Shown: positions 24,404 through 33,716, counted from the first letter of the stretch. The stretch is 64,000 nt of DNA from Nocardioides sp. Root122 (GCF_001425025.1 NZ_LMDE01000009.1:63047-127046); one strand, 5' to 3'. The notes: generated from the sequence alone by a model not told the origin. Translations and numbers: made by a program.

Positions 24404-25813
24404 TCAGGAGTCGAAGCCGAGCCCGGCCCGGTCGAGGGCGCGGAGGAACAGGTTGCGCCGGCCCTGGCGGTGGTCGGCCCGGTCGAGCGACCAGCGGGTG
24501 AGGTTGATGCCGAGCGACGCCAACGGCTCGGGCGGGAACGGAAGGGGTCGCTCGCGCACCATCCGCAGCTCGGTGCGCTCCGTCTGCTCGCCGGCCAGCA
24601 GGTCGAGCAGCACCTCGGCGGCGAAGCGCGTCGCGCCGACCCCGAGGCCGGTGAAGCCGGCGGCGTGCGCGACCCGGCCGCCGTGGGTGAGCCCGTAGAA
24701 CGCGGTGAACTGCGTGCAGGTGTCGATCGCGCCCGCCCAGCGGTGGCTGAACCTGACGTCCTCGAGCTGCGGGAAGGTGGCCAGGAAGTGCGACGCCAGC
24801 CGTGCGTGGCTCTCCGGGCGGTCCTCGTGCCGGGCCCGCACCTTTCCGCCCCTCGGGTAGATCGCGTCGTAGCCGCCCCAGAGGATGCGGTTGTCGCTGG
24901 TCAGCCGGGAGTAGTGGAACTGGTTGGCCAGGTCGCCGAGGCCCTGCCGGCCCGCCCAGCCGACCGACGCCAGCTGCTCGGCCGTCAGCGGCTCGGTCAT
25001 CAGGACGTAGTCGTAGACCGGGACCGTCATCAGCCGGTTGCGGCGCAGCAGCGAGGGGAACACGTTGGTCGCCAGCACCACGTGGTCGGAGGTCACCACG
25101 GCGCGGTCCGTGTGCACCTCGACCCGGCCCACCGACGTACGCAGCTCGGTGACCGCCGAGTGCTCGTGGACCTCCACGCCGAGGTCGGCCGCGACCCGGG
25201 CGAGCTCCAGGGCGAGTCGCGCCGGGTGCACGAGGGCGTTCTGGTCGGGCTCGAGCAGACCCGCGAGGAAGAGGGGGCTGTCGATCTCGGCGCGGACCGC
25301 CGGTCCGTCGAGGACGTGCGGTCCCTCGCCCAGCTCGTCGACCTGGTGCTCCTCGACCGCGACCGAGAGCGCCCCGGTCCGCTCCCACTCGCACGCCAGG
25401 CCGAGGTCGCGGACGTCGGCCTCGAAGGCGTCGAGGTTGGCGCGTCCGAGGCGGTCGAGGACGTCGTGCTCGTCGGGCCACCGGCTGCGCCCGTTGTCCT
25501 CGCCGTGGGTGATCGAGGCCTCGCAGAAGCCGCCGTTGCGGCCCGATGCCGCCCACCCGACGGTGCGTGCCTCGAGCAGGACGACCCGGCGCGCCGGGTC
25601 GCGGCGCTTGGCGTGCACGGCCGCCCACAGGCCGAGGTAGCCGCCGCCGACGACCGTGAGGTCGGCCGTCGTCGGTGCGGTCAGCTCGGGGTGGCGGGCC
25701 TCGGCGCCGGCGTCCTCCAGCCAGAAGACCGCCTGCCGGCTGCCCGCGAGGGCGCGCTCCACGACGCGGGGGTCGGGAGCGTTCCGCTCGTAGGCCGTCA
25801 GGTGGGAGGGCAC
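24404..25813 (-). CDS. FAD-dependent amine oxidoreductase (PuuB/DAO-like)
   Basis: 469 aa. DAO-type flavoprotein with the dinucleotide motif VVGGGYLGLWAA (about 55-66), SGRNGGFCE flavin region (about 95) and C-terminal GFTGLGVGATRF. It resembles gamma-glutamylputrescine oxidase and related enzymes that oxidise secondary amines to aldehydes. It is the last gene of the minus-strand transcript mmsA-type dehydrogenase, aminotransferase, oxidoreductase, which faces a PucR regulator. The aldehyde product would feed the aldehyde dehydrogenases of the same cluster. No gamma-glutamylputrescine synthetase is present, so the exact amine is uncertain. Confidence 0.87.
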   Translation of the reverse strand: MPSHLTAYERNAPDPRVVERALAGSRQAVFWLEDAGAEARHPELTAPTTADLTVVGGGYLGLWAAVHAKRRDPARRVVLLEARTVGWAASGRNGGFCEASITHGEDNGRSRWPDEHDVLDRLGRANLDAFEADVRDLGLACEWERTGALSVAVEEHQVDELGEGPHVLDGPAVRAEIDSPLFLAGLLEPDQNALVHPARLALELARVAADLGVEVHEHSAVTELRTSVGRVEVHTDRAVVTSDHVVLATNVFPSLLRRNRLMTVPVYDYVLMTEPLTAEQLASVGWAGRQGLGDLANQFHYSRLTSDNRILWGGYDAIYPRGGKVRARHEDRPESHARLASHFLATFPQLEDVRFSHRWAGAIDTCTQFTAFYGLTHGGRVAHAAGFTGLGVGATRFAAEVLLDLLAGEQTERTELRMVRERPLPFPPEPLASLGINLTRWSLDRADHRQGRRNLFLRALDRAGLGFDS

Positions 25814-25826
25814 GCCGGACAGTGTG

Positions 25827-27182
25827 TCAACCGGCGGCGGCGGTGAGCGCCTCGTCGAGGACGGCCAGCCCCTCGCGCGCCTCCTCGTCGGTGATCGTGA
25901 GCGGCGGCACCACGTGGATCCGGTTGTAGTTGGCGAAGGGCAGCAGGCCGCGCTCCTGGCAGCCCTTCACCACCGCGGCCATCTCGGGGCTGGACCCGCC
26001 GTAGGGCGCCAGCGGCTCGCGCGTGGTCCGGTCGCTGACCAGCTCGACGGCCCAGAAGGCGCCGGTGCCGCGGACCTCGCCGATCCACGCGTGCTTCTCC
26101 GCGAGGGCCCGCAGGCCGGGGCCGATCACCTCGGCGCCGAGCCGGTCGGCGCGCCCGACGACGTCCTCGTCCTCCATCGTGCGAATGGTGGCGACCGCGG
26201 CAGCGCAGGCGAGCGGGTGGCCGGAGTAGGTGAGACCGCCGGGGTAGGTGCGGTGCGCGAAGGTCGCGTGGATCGCGTCGCTGATCGCGACGCCGCCCAG
26301 CGGGACGTAGCCGGAGTTGACCCCCTTGGCGAACGTGAGCAGGTCGGGCGCCACGCCCCCGTGCTCGACGGCGAACCAGCGACCCGACCGGCCGAAGCCC
26401 GACATCACCTCGTCGGCCACGAGCACGATGCCGTGCCGGTCGCAGATCTCCCGGACGCCGGCGAGGTAGCCCGGGGGCGGCACCATGATCCCGGCGGTGC
26501 CGGGGATCGCCTCGAGCACGATCGCCGCGATCGTCGCCGGTCCCTCGAGCGCGACGACCTGCTCGAGGTGCTCGAGCGCGCGCTGGCACTCCTCCGCCTC
26601 GGTGGTCGCGTGGAAGGCGCTGCGGTAGAGGAAGGGGCCGAAGAAGTGCACGGTGCCGGTCGAGCCGTGGTCGCTCGCCCAGCGGCGCGGGTCGCCGGTC
26701 ATGTTCACCGCGAGGTGCGTGCCGCCGTGGTAGCTGCGGTAGGTGGTGAGCACCTTGTGCCGGCCGGTGTGCAGCCGCGCCATGCGTACGGCGTGCTCGT
26801 TGGCGTCGGCGCCGCCGTTGGTGAAGAAGACGTGGTCGAGGTCGCCGGGGGTGTGCGAGGCGATCAGGCGGGCGGCCTCCGACCGGGTGCCGTTGGCGAA
26901 GGCGGGAGCGACGGTGGCGAGGTGCCCGGCCTGCTCCTGGATCGCTGCCACGATGCGCGGGTGCTGGTGGCCGAGGTTGGTGAAGACCAGCTGGGAGCTG
27001 AAGTCGAGGTAGCGCCTGCCGTCACCGTCCCAGACGTGGCTGCCCTCGGCGCGGGTGATCACCATCGGAGTGATCTCCGCCTGGGCGGACCAGGAGTGGA
27101 AGACGTGGGCGCGGTCGAGCTCGTAGGCCCGCGCGGCGTCGTGGGTGCCGGCGAGGTCGCTGGCGATCGTGGTCTCAGTCAT
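25827..27182 (-). CDS. Class III aminotransferase (aspartate aminotransferase family)
   Basis: 451 aa. PLP-dependent fold type I, class III (omega-) aminotransferase. The PLP Lys is in LTFAKGVNSGYVPLGG, the Asp ring-N ligand in LVADEVMSGFGR, and TNGGADANEHAVRMAR is the cofactor phosphate region. Typical substrates are terminal amines such as GABA, beta-alanine, putrescine or taurine with pyruvate or 2-oxoglutarate. Its start overlaps the stop of the upstream dehydrogenase by 8 bp, so the two are coupled. Together they would turn an omega-amino acid into a semialdehyde and then an acyl-CoA. Confidence 0.93.
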   Translation of the reverse strand: MTETTIASDLAGTHDAARAYELDRAHVFHSWSAQAEITPMVITRAEGSHVWDGDGRRYLDFSSQLVFTNLGHQHPRIVAAIQEQAGHLATVAPAFANGTRSEAARLIASHTPGDLDHVFFTNGGADANEHAVRMARLHTGRHKVLTTYRSYHGGTHLAVNMTGDPRRWASDHGSTGTVHFFGPFLYRSAFHATTEAEECQRALEHLEQVVALEGPATIAAIVLEAIPGTAGIMVPPPGYLAGVREICDRHGIVLVADEVMSGFGRSGRWFAVEHGGVAPDLLTFAKGVNSGYVPLGGVAISDAIHATFAHRTYPGGLTYSGHPLACAAAVATIRTMEDEDVVGRADRLGAEVIGPGLRALAEKHAWIGEVRGTGAFWAVELVSDRTTREPLAPYGGSSPEMAAVVKGCQERGLLPFANYNRIHVVPPLTITDEEAREGLAVLDEALTAAAG

Positions 27183-28713
27183 TGCGCGGGAACCCCAGCT
27201 CGAGGCCGCCCTCGGGGCGGTTGGCCGGGTCGATCCACCGGGTGGTGACGACCTTGCCGCGGGTGAAGAAGTGGACGCCCTCGGTGCCGTGGGCGTGGGT
27301 GTCGCCGAACAGCGAGCGCTTCCAGCCGCCGAAGGAGTAGTAGGCCACCGGCACCGGGACCGGCACGTTGACGCCGATCATGCCGACCGTCACGTCGGCC
27401 TCGAAGCGGCGGGCCGCACCGCCGTCGTTGGTGAAGACCGCTGTGCCGTTGCCGTACTGGTTGGCGTTGACCAGCGCCACGGCCTCCTCGTAGGTCTTCA
27501 CGCGGACCACCGAGAGGACCGGCCCGAAGATCTCCTCGGTGTAGATGTCCATGTCGGGAGTGACGTCGTCGAAGAGCGTCGGCCCGAGCCAGAAGCCCTC
27601 CTCGCCACCGCGGGCGGTGACGTCGCGGCCGTCGACCACGACCTTCGCTCCGGCCGCCTCGCCGGAGTCGATGAAGGAGCTGACCCGGTCGCGGTGGGCC
27701 TTCGTGACGAGCGGGCCCATGTCGGCCTCCTTCTCCCCGCCGGTGGCCTCGCGGCCGCCGTCGCCGACCAGGAGGGTGCGGGTGCGATCGGCGATGCGGG
27801 CGACGAGCTCGTCGCCGATCGGGTCGACGGCCACGAGCACGCTGATCGCCATGCACCGCTCGCCGGCGCTGCCGTAGCCCGCGTTGACCGCGGAGTCGGC
27901 GGCGAGGTCGAGGTCGGCGTCGGGCAGCACCACCATGTGGTTCTTCGCGCCGCCGAGGGCCTGGACCCGCTTGCCGTGCCGGCTCGCGGTCTCGTAGACG
28001 TACTCCGCGATCGGGGTCGAGCCGACGAAGCTGATCGCCTGGACCTCGGGGCTGGTGAGGAGCGCGTCGACGGCGGTCTTGTCACCGTGGAGGACGTTGA
28101 AGACACCATCGGGCAGCCCCGCCTCCTGCCACAGCGCGGCGAGCCAGTTGGCGGCGCTCGGGTCCTTCTCGCTGGGCTTGAGGACGACGGCGTTGCCGGC
28201 GGCGATCGCGATGGGGAAGAACCACATCGGCACCATCGCGGGGAAGTTGAAGGGGCTGATGATCCCGACCACGCCGAGCGGCACCCGCTTGGAGTGCACG
28301 TCGACCCCGGTCGAGGCCTCCTCGCTGTGACCGCCCTTGAGCAGGTGGGAGATGCCGCACGCGAACTCCACGACCTCGAGGCCTCGGGAGATCTCGCCCA
28401 TCGCGTCGGAGTGCACCTTGCCGTGCTCGGCGGTGATGATCGCGGCGAGCTCGTCCTTGCGGCTGAAGAGCAGCTCGCGGAAGGAGAACAGCACCTGCGT
28501 GCGCCGGGCCAGCGACGTCGTGCCCCACGCGCCGGCGGCGCGGGAGGCGGAGGCGATGACGTGGGTGGCGTCGGCCTCGCTGGCGAGGGCGACACGTCCG
28601 GTCACCTGCCCGGTCGCCGGGTTGGTCACCTCGGCCCAGCCGGTCGGGGAGCCGGTCAGGCCGGCGCCGTCGACCCAGTGCACGATGTCAACAGTGTCGT
28701 CAGGGAGGGGCAT
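27175..28713 (-). CDS. mmsA: CoA-acylating methylmalonate-semialdehyde dehydrogenase-like
   Basis: 512 aa from ATG at 28713 (CAGGA upstream); the upstream in-frame start at 28794 adds 27 unconserved residues. Aldehyde dehydrogenase fold with the SPFNFPAMVPMWF region and catalytic Cys in GSAGERCMA (around 285-290), the hallmark of the CoA-acylating MmsA branch. It converts (methyl)malonate semialdehyde to propionyl-CoA or acetyl-CoA, with CO2 release. Coupled to an omega-aminotransferase, it fits beta-alanine or beta-aminoisobutyrate breakdown as a branch of polyamine or pyrimidine catabolism. Confidence 0.93.
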   Translation of the reverse strand: MPLPDDTVDIVHWVDGAGLTGSPTGWAEVTNPATGQVTGRVALASEADATHVIASASRAAGAWGTTSLARRTQVLFSFRELLFSRKDELAAIITAEHGKVHSDAMGEISRGLEVVEFACGISHLLKGGHSEEASTGVDVHSKRVPLGVVGIISPFNFPAMVPMWFFPIAIAAGNAVVLKPSEKDPSAANWLAALWQEAGLPDGVFNVLHGDKTAVDALLTSPEVQAISFVGSTPIAEYVYETASRHGKRVQALGGAKNHMVVLPDADLDLAADSAVNAGYGSAGERCMAISVLVAVDPIGDELVARIADRTRTLLVGDGGREATGGEKEADMGPLVTKAHRDRVSSFIDSGEAAGAKVVVDGRDVTARGGEEGFWLGPTLFDDVTPDMDIYTEEIFGPVLSVVRVKTYEEAVALVNANQYGNGTAVFTNDGGAARRFEADVTVGMIGVNVPVPVPVAYYSFGGWKRSLFGDTHAHGTEGVHFFTRGKVVTTRWIDPANRPEGGLELGFPRND

Positions 28714-28806
28714 GGGGTCATCCTGCTCGTCGTACGCCGTCGCGGCGGGTGTCGGATCGTAGGCTTTCGCGGCCTTGCTCGGACACTTCGTCACCCTGCC
28801 GCTGGG

Positions 28807-28821
28807 TAGGCTGCACCGGTG
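28807..28821 (+). promoter_or_regulatory. Leaderless-type promoter of the PucR gene
   Basis: TAGGCT (28807-28812) is followed by exactly 6 nt and then the GTG start (28819), with no purine-rich ribosome binding site. A -10 this close would start transcription at the GTG itself. No convincing -35 is seen. Confidence 0.55.
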
Positions 28822-30438
28822 GCCGAGACGACGCCGGGCGTGACGCTCCAGGAGGCCCTCGCGCTGCCCACCTTCCGTCGCGCCTCACCCACCGTGGTGG
28901 CGGGCGCGTCCGCGACGGACCGGCCGATCCGGTGGGTCCACGCGACCGAGCGACCGGACGTGCGCGAGCTGCTCCGCGCCGGTGACCTCGTCCTGACGAT
29001 GGGCACCGGGCTGCCGGCCGACGACGACGAGGCCGGGCTCTCCGCCTTCGTCGACGCGCTGGTCGACGTGGGCAGCGCCGGCGTGGTGGTCGAGCTCGGC
29101 CGCCGCTGGCGCTCGTCCCTCCCCGACGCCCTCGTCGCGGCCTGCGAGCGGCACGGCCTGCCGTTGGTGGTGCTGGCCCGGGAGACCCGGTTCGCCGCCC
29201 TCGCCCAGGAGATCGGCGAGCGGGTGGTCGACCACCAGCTCAGCGAGCTGCGCGAGGCCCAGCGGGTGCACGAGACCTTCACCGAGCTGAGCTTCACCCA
29301 GGCCGGGCCGGTGGAGATCCTGCAGGCCGTGCAGCGGCTCGCCGGCGGGCCGGTCGTGGTGGAGAACGCCCAGCACCGCCCGCTCGACTACTTCGCCGGC
29401 CCCGACGACACGAGCGGGTTCCTCGACGGCTGGCCGGCACGGTCGCGCCGCGTCGAGGTCGCGGGGCGCACCGGGTGGGACGCCGCCAACGGCTGGCTCG
29501 TCACCCGTCTCGGCACGACCGACCAGGCGTGGGGCCGCCTGGTGATCGGCTCCGCCACCGCCCCGTCGCAGCGGCTGGTCGCGGTCGCCGAGCGCGCCGC
29601 CGCCGCGCTCGCGCTGCACCGGCTGCACGACCGCGACCGGGGCACCCTCATGCGCCGCACCCACCTCGAGCTGCTCACCGGGCTGGTCGAGCAGCCCGAC
29701 TCCGAGGAGGTGCTGCGGCGGTGCGAGGTGGCCGGCTTCCCGGTGCGCCGGCGCCGCTTCGTCGGGCTCGTGGTCCGGCCCCGCGTCGGTACGACGTCCG
29801 CGTCAGACCTCGACGAGCTCGCCGCGGCCGTGGTCCGGGCCGCCCACGGACTGCGCCTGCCGGCCCTCGTCTGCGAGGTCGAGCGCGACCTCAGGGTGCT
29901 CGTCTCGGCGCCCGCCTCGGCCGACGCCGACGACCTGGTCGACCGGATGGCGGGCCGTGTGCTCCCGCACCACGACGTCGTGCTGGCTGCGGGGCGGGTG
30001 GTCGAGGAGCGCACCGGGATCGCCCGGTCGCTGACCGAGGCCGGGCAGGTCGCCGACGCGGCGCCGCAGACCCGGCGCGAGCACGACCCCGAGGTGCACC
30101 GGCTCGCCGACCTGCACCTGCGGGGGCTGCTCGCGCTGCTGGGCGAGGACGAGCGGGTCCGGCTCTTCGTCGAGCGCGAGCTGGCGCCGCTCAAGCAGCA
30201 CGACCGTGCCCACGGCTCGCGCACCGAGCTGCTCGCCGCGCTGCGGGCGCTGCTGCTGCACCCGTCGAGCAAGACCGAGGCCGCGGCCAGCCTCCACCTG
30301 TCCCGCGCCGCGTTCTACGACCGGCTGGCGCGGATCGAGGCGGTCCTCGACGCCGACCTCGACGACCCCGACGTGCGGGTCTCGCTCCACGTCGCGCTGG
30401 TGGCCGACGAGCTCCTCAGCGAGTCAGCACGAGCATGA
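28819..30438 (+). CDS. PucR family transcriptional regulator
   Basis: 539 aa. N-terminal PucR domain (about 8-125; VTLQEALALPTFRRASPTVV, GDLVLTMGTGL), a middle GGDEF-like region, and a C-terminal PucR-type HTH near residues 470-525 (LFLHPSSKTEAAASLHLSRAAFYDRLARIE style). Such proteins activate purine, amine and amino-acid catabolic genes. It faces the mmsA-aminotransferase-oxidoreductase transcript across 105 bp and runs in the same direction as a cupin and an aminobutyraldehyde-dehydrogenase gene, so it probably controls both arms. Start GTG, apparently leaderless. Confidence 0.93.
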   Translation: MAETTPGVTLQEALALPTFRRASPTVVAGASATDRPIRWVHATERPDVRELLRAGDLVLTMGTGLPADDDEAGLSAFVDALVDVGSAGVVVELGRRWRSSLPDALVAACERHGLPLVVLARETRFAALAQEIGERVVDHQLSELREAQRVHETFTELSFTQAGPVEILQAVQRLAGGPVVVENAQHRPLDYFAGPDDTSGFLDGWPARSRRVEVAGRTGWDAANGWLVTRLGTTDQAWGRLVIGSATAPSQRLVAVAERAAAALALHRLHDRDRGTLMRRTHLELLTGLVEQPDSEEVLRRCEVAGFPVRRRRFVGLVVRPRVGTTSASDLDELAAAVVRAAHGLRLPALVCEVERDLRVLVSAPASADADDLVDRMAGRVLPHHDVVLAAGRVVEERTGIARSLTEAGQVADAAPQTRREHDPEVHRLADLHLRGLLALLGEDERVRLFVERELAPLKQHDRAHGSRTELLAALRALLLHPSSKTEAAASLHLSRAAFYDRLARIEAVLDADLDDPDVRVSLHVALVADELLSESARA

Positions 30439-30536
30439 CGAGTCCGGTCCCGATCCGCCGGATCGTCCACCGGCACACCGAAGGTCCGACAGATCGTCGG
30501 CCGCCCGCGCCTGCCTCGGCGCGCGACGATGGCGCC

Positions 30537-30860
30537 ATGTTCCGCGTCCTCGACGTCGCCGCCGCCGTGCCGACCACCCCGCTCGACCCCGCCACCGTCG
30601 TCGACGGCGCGCCCGAGGCCGGCTCCAGGGCGCTCGCTGCGGTCGCCGGCGTGGAGGTCGGGGTGTGGGAGATGAGCCCCGGCACCGCCACTGACGTGGA
30701 GGTCGACGAGGTCTTCGTCGTCCTGTCCGGGTCGGCCACCGTCAGCTTCGAGGACGGCGAGCGCGTCGACCTCGGTCCCGGCACCGTCGTACGCCTGCGG
30801 GCCGGCGAGCACACCACCTGGGTCGTCCACGAGACCCTGCGCAAGATCTACGTCGCCTGA
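30537..30860 (+). CDS. Cupin domain protein (DUF861/Cupin_3)
   Basis: 107 aa from ATG at 30537, preceded by GACGAT and exactly 6 nt (leaderless pattern). An alternative start at 30435 overlaps the PucR stop (ATGA) but adds 34 unconserved, Pro/Arg-rich residues. The cupin barrel shows VEVDEVFVVLSGSATVSFEDG and PGTVVRLRAGEHTTWVVHETLRKIYV, the Cupin_3 pattern. Members bind metal or small ligands; no enzyme activity is assigned. The position just before the aldehyde dehydrogenase suggests an accessory role in amine catabolism. Confidence 0.85.
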   Translation: MFRVLDVAAAVPTTPLDPATVVDGAPEAGSRALAAVAGVEVGVWEMSPGTATDVEVDEVFVVLSGSATVSFEDGERVDLGPGTVVRLRAGEHTTWVVHETLRKIYVA

Positions 30861-30869
30861 GGAGCAACG

Positions 30870-32297
30870 ATGACCGACACGATCCGCAACTTCATCGACG
30901 GCGAGCTCGTCGAGTCCGCCGCCACGGACTTCATCGACCTCGTCGACCCGACCACCGGCGAGCTCGACGGCCGCTCGCCGGTCTCGACGGCCGAGGAGGT
31001 CGACCGGGCGTACGCCGCGGCGTCGAGGGCCGGCGAGTCGTGGAAGCGGCTGACCCCCGGGCGCCGCCAGGGCCACCTCCTCGACCTCGCGAGCGCGATC
31101 GCCGAGCGGCGCGACGAGATCAGCGAGGTGCAGGCGCGCGACACCGGTCAGCCGCTCCGCTACATCGCGAGCGAGGAGGTCGACCAGGGCGTCGACCAGC
31201 TGCGCTTCTTCGCCGGCGCCGCCCGGCTGCTCGAGGGCAAGTCGGCGGGGGAGTACCTCGAGGGCCACACCTCCAGCATCCGCCGCGAGCCGATCGGCGT
31301 CGTTGGCCAGGTGACGCCGTGGAACTACCCCTTCGCGATGGCGATCTGGAAGGTCGCTCCCGCGCTGGCGGCGGGCAACACGGTCGTGCTCAAGCCCAGC
31401 GACACGACTCCGCGCTCGACGGTCCTCCTCGCCGAGATCGCGGGCGGGATCCTGCCGCCCGGCGTGCTCAACGTGGTCAACGGCGACGCCACCACCGGCC
31501 GCCACCTCGTCGAGCACCCGACGCCCGGCCTCGTCGCGATCACCGGATCCGTCCGTGCCGGCATCGAGGTGGCGACCTCCGCCGCGAAGAACCTCAAGCG
31601 CGCGCACCTCGAGCTCGGGGGCAAGGCCCCCGTGGTGGTGACGCCCGACGCCGATCTCCCGCGCGCCGCGGAGATGGTCGCTGCCGCCGCCTACTTCAAC
31701 GCCGGCCAGGACTGCACCGCCGCGACCCGCGTCATCGTGCACCGCAGCGTCCACGACGAGCTCGTCGAGCTGCTCGTCACGGAGGCCACGGGCACCCGGC
31801 CCGGTCCGCCGTCCGACGACGAGGCCGACTACGGCCCGCTCAACAACGCCTCGCACCTCGCCAAGGTCGAGGCCTTCCTGACCGGCCTCCCCGACCACGC
31901 CGACGTACGCACCGGGGGCGCGCGGCACGGCGACGCGGGCTTCTTCTTCGCGCCCACCGTCGTGACCGGCGTGCGCCAGGGCGACCGCATCGTGCAGGAG
32001 GAGGTCTTCGGCCCCGTCCTCACCGTGCAGCCGTACGACGACGAGGCCGAGGCCGTGCGGATGGCCAACGGCGTCCCCTACGGACTGGCCGCCAGCGTGT
32101 GGACCCGCGACCACGGCACCGCCGACCGGCTGACCCGCGAGCTCGACTTCGGGTGCGTGTGGGTCAACACCCACATCCCGTTCGTGTCCGAGATGCCGCA
32201 CGGCGGCTTCGGCCACTCGGGCTACGGCAAGGACCTGTCGGGCTACGGCTTCGACGACTACACCCGCATCAAGCACGTGATGACCGCGCACTACTGA
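30870..32297 (+). CDS. Aminobutyraldehyde dehydrogenase-like NAD-dependent aldehyde dehydrogenase
   Basis: 475 aa, 9 bp after the cupin gene. Aldehyde dehydrogenase with VGQVTPWNYPFAMAIWKVAPALAAGNTVVLKPSD (NAD site), LELGGKAP (general-base Glu) and FNAGQDCTA (catalytic Cys around 280). Overall it is closest to gamma-aminobutyraldehyde dehydrogenases (PatD/YdcW type), which oxidise 4-aminobutyraldehyde to GABA after putrescine deamination. With the FAD oxidoreductase, aminotransferase and MmsA-like enzyme this gives a plausible putrescine or related diamine degradation set under PucR control. Confidence 0.9.
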   Translation: MTDTIRNFIDGELVESAATDFIDLVDPTTGELDGRSPVSTAEEVDRAYAAASRAGESWKRLTPGRRQGHLLDLASAIAERRDEISEVQARDTGQPLRYIASEEVDQGVDQLRFFAGAARLLEGKSAGEYLEGHTSSIRREPIGVVGQVTPWNYPFAMAIWKVAPALAAGNTVVLKPSDTTPRSTVLLAEIAGGILPPGVLNVVNGDATTGRHLVEHPTPGLVAITGSVRAGIEVATSAAKNLKRAHLELGGKAPVVVTPDADLPRAAEMVAAAAYFNAGQDCTAATRVIVHRSVHDELVELLVTEATGTRPGPPSDDEADYGPLNNASHLAKVEAFLTGLPDHADVRTGGARHGDAGFFFAPTVVTGVRQGDRIVQEEVFGPVLTVQPYDDEAEAVRMANGVPYGLAASVWTRDHGTADRLTRELDFGCVWVNTHIPFVSEMPHGGFGHSGYGKDLSGYGFDDYTRIKHVMTAHY

Positions 32298-32312
32298 CAT
32301 CCTTGCGCCGTG
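32298..32312 (+). promoter_or_regulatory. Leaderless-type start of the YczE-like gene
   Basis: CATCCT (32298-32303), exactly 6 nt, then the GTG start at 32310, with no ribosome binding site. It lies right after the aldehyde dehydrogenase stop, so the gene may have its own promoter. Confidence 0.4.
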
Positions 32313-32921
32313 CCCTCCGCCCGCCGCTTGCTCCAGCTGTTCGTCGGGTGCGTCGTGCTGGGGGTCGGCGTGGCGATGCTGCTCACCGCCGACCTCGGCT
32401 CCGACGGCTACTCGACGATGGTCAACGGCATCGCGCTGGCCTCGGGGATGAGCTTCCTGCTCGCCAACACCCTGGTCAGCATCGCCTTCCTCGCCCTGGC
32501 CGCGGCGCGCAAGGTCTTCCCGGGCATCGGCACCGTCGTGCAGGTGGTGGTCGTCGGCGTCACCGTCGACGTCCTCCTCGGGGCCTGGCACGTCCCCGAG
32601 GACTGGCCGGCGCGCATCGCGCTGCTCGTGCTCGCCTTCCCGGTCCTCGCCGTCGGCATCGCCACCTACCTCGGCAGCCACACGGGCGCCGGACCGGCCG
32701 AGGCGGCCGCACTGGCCTACGACCCGCCGCTGCCGTTCCGCTGGAGCTACAGCGCGGTCCAGGGCGGCGGGGCACTGCTCGGCTGGCTGCTCGGTGCCAC
32801 GGTCGGGGTCGGCACCCTCGCGGTGATCGTCGCCCTCGGCCCCTGCGTCGACCTCGCCAGCCGGGTGCTGCGGCTCGACGTGCACCAGGGCCGCGAGACC
32901 GATCTCCGTCCCATGGGGTGA
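32310..32921 (+). CDS. YczE/YitT-type integral membrane protein
   Basis: 203 aa, GTG start. Five to six hydrophobic segments and the family opening RRLLQLFVGCVVLGVGVAMLLTADLGSDGYSTMVNGIA, with conserved Leu-Gly-x-Asp/Gly-Gly-type small residues, identify the YczE/YyaS/YitT membrane family. The C-terminal GPCVDLASRVL segment is also typical. Function of the family is unknown; some members sit near transport or antibiotic genes. No charged catalytic site seen. Confidence 0.82.
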   Translation: MPSARRLLQLFVGCVVLGVGVAMLLTADLGSDGYSTMVNGIALASGMSFLLANTLVSIAFLALAAARKVFPGIGTVVQVVVVGVTVDVLLGAWHVPEDWPARIALLVLAFPVLAVGIATYLGSHTGAGPAEAAALAYDPPLPFRWSYSAVQGGGALLGWLLGATVGVGTLAVIVALGPCVDLASRVLRLDVHQGRETDLRPMG

Positions 32922-32956
32922 AGCCGGACCCTGCCGGCGCGGGGCAGCATCGGAGC

Positions 32957-33619
32957 GTGACTGAAGTCCTCACTGGCATCGACACGGTCGTCGTCGACCT
33001 CGACGGCACGCTCGTGGACTCCAACTACGTCCACGTCGTGGCGTGGCGCGAGGCGTTCCGCGACGTCGGCCTCGACATCCCCTCGCACCGCATCCACGCC
33101 CTGATCGGGATGGGTGGTGACCAGCTGGTCGAGCGCGTCGCGGGCGAGGCGGTCGAGCGCAACGTCGGCGACGAGGTACGCCGCCGCCACCAGGTGCACC
33201 TCACCGAGCGCGCCGGCATCGTCTCGGCCACCGAGGGGGCCAGCGAGCTGATCGAGCTGCTCCGTGACCGCGGGGTCCGCGTCGTGCTCGCGTCCTCCTC
33301 CGAGCAGCAGATCACCGACCGGTTCCTCGAGCTGGTCGAGGGGGCCTCGGGCATGCTCACCGCCGCGATCACCGGCGACGACGTGTCGCGATCCAAGCCG
33401 CACCCCGACCTGATCCAGGTCGCGCTCGAGGAGGTCGAGGCGGGCAAGGCCGTGGTCGTCGGCGACACCGTGTGGGACATCGAGGCCGCGACCGCGGCAC
33501 GCGTGCCGTGCATCGCGCTGCTGACCGGGGGCATCCCCGAGCGCGACCTGCGCGAGGCCGGAGCGGTCATGGTCTTCGAGAACCCCCGCGACCTGGCCCG
33601 GACCCTCCGCAACTCCTGA
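32957..33619 (+). CDS. HAD superfamily hydrolase (phosphoglycolate phosphatase/beta-phosphoglucomutase-like)
   Basis: 220 aa from GTG at 32957, preceded by CAGCAT and 6 nt (leaderless pattern). HAD motifs: I VVVDLDGTLVDS (nucleophile Asp and acid Asp), II VVLASSSE, III KPHP, IV VVGDTVWDIEAA. The helical cap after motif I is the small C1 type of phosphoglycolate phosphatase, beta-phosphoglucomutase and related enzymes. The likely substrate is a small sugar or organic phosphate. No operon partner gives a hint. Confidence 0.92.
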   Translation: MTEVLTGIDTVVVDLDGTLVDSNYVHVVAWREAFRDVGLDIPSHRIHALIGMGGDQLVERVAGEAVERNVGDEVRRRHQVHLTERAGIVSATEGASELIELLRDRGVRVVLASSSEQQITDRFLELVEGASGMLTAAITGDDVSRSKPHPDLIQVALEEVEAGKAVVVGDTVWDIEAATAARVPCIALLTGGIPERDLREAGAVMVFENPRDLARTLRNS

Positions 33620-33716
33620 TCGCGCCCGGGTTCGCCCGGGCGGGTGTGGTGTGGGTCCGTCGGGCGCCCGCACCATCGAAGGAGGCAGTTACCGAGCTTC
33701 GATGGGTGGGACCGGG

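Noticed and set aside
30435-30536. N-terminal extension of the cupin protein from an ATG overlapping the PucR stop
   Set aside because: The extra residues are Pro/Arg-rich and outside the cupin fold, and the ATG at 30537 has the leaderless spacing seen elsewhere in the window. It cannot be fully excluded.
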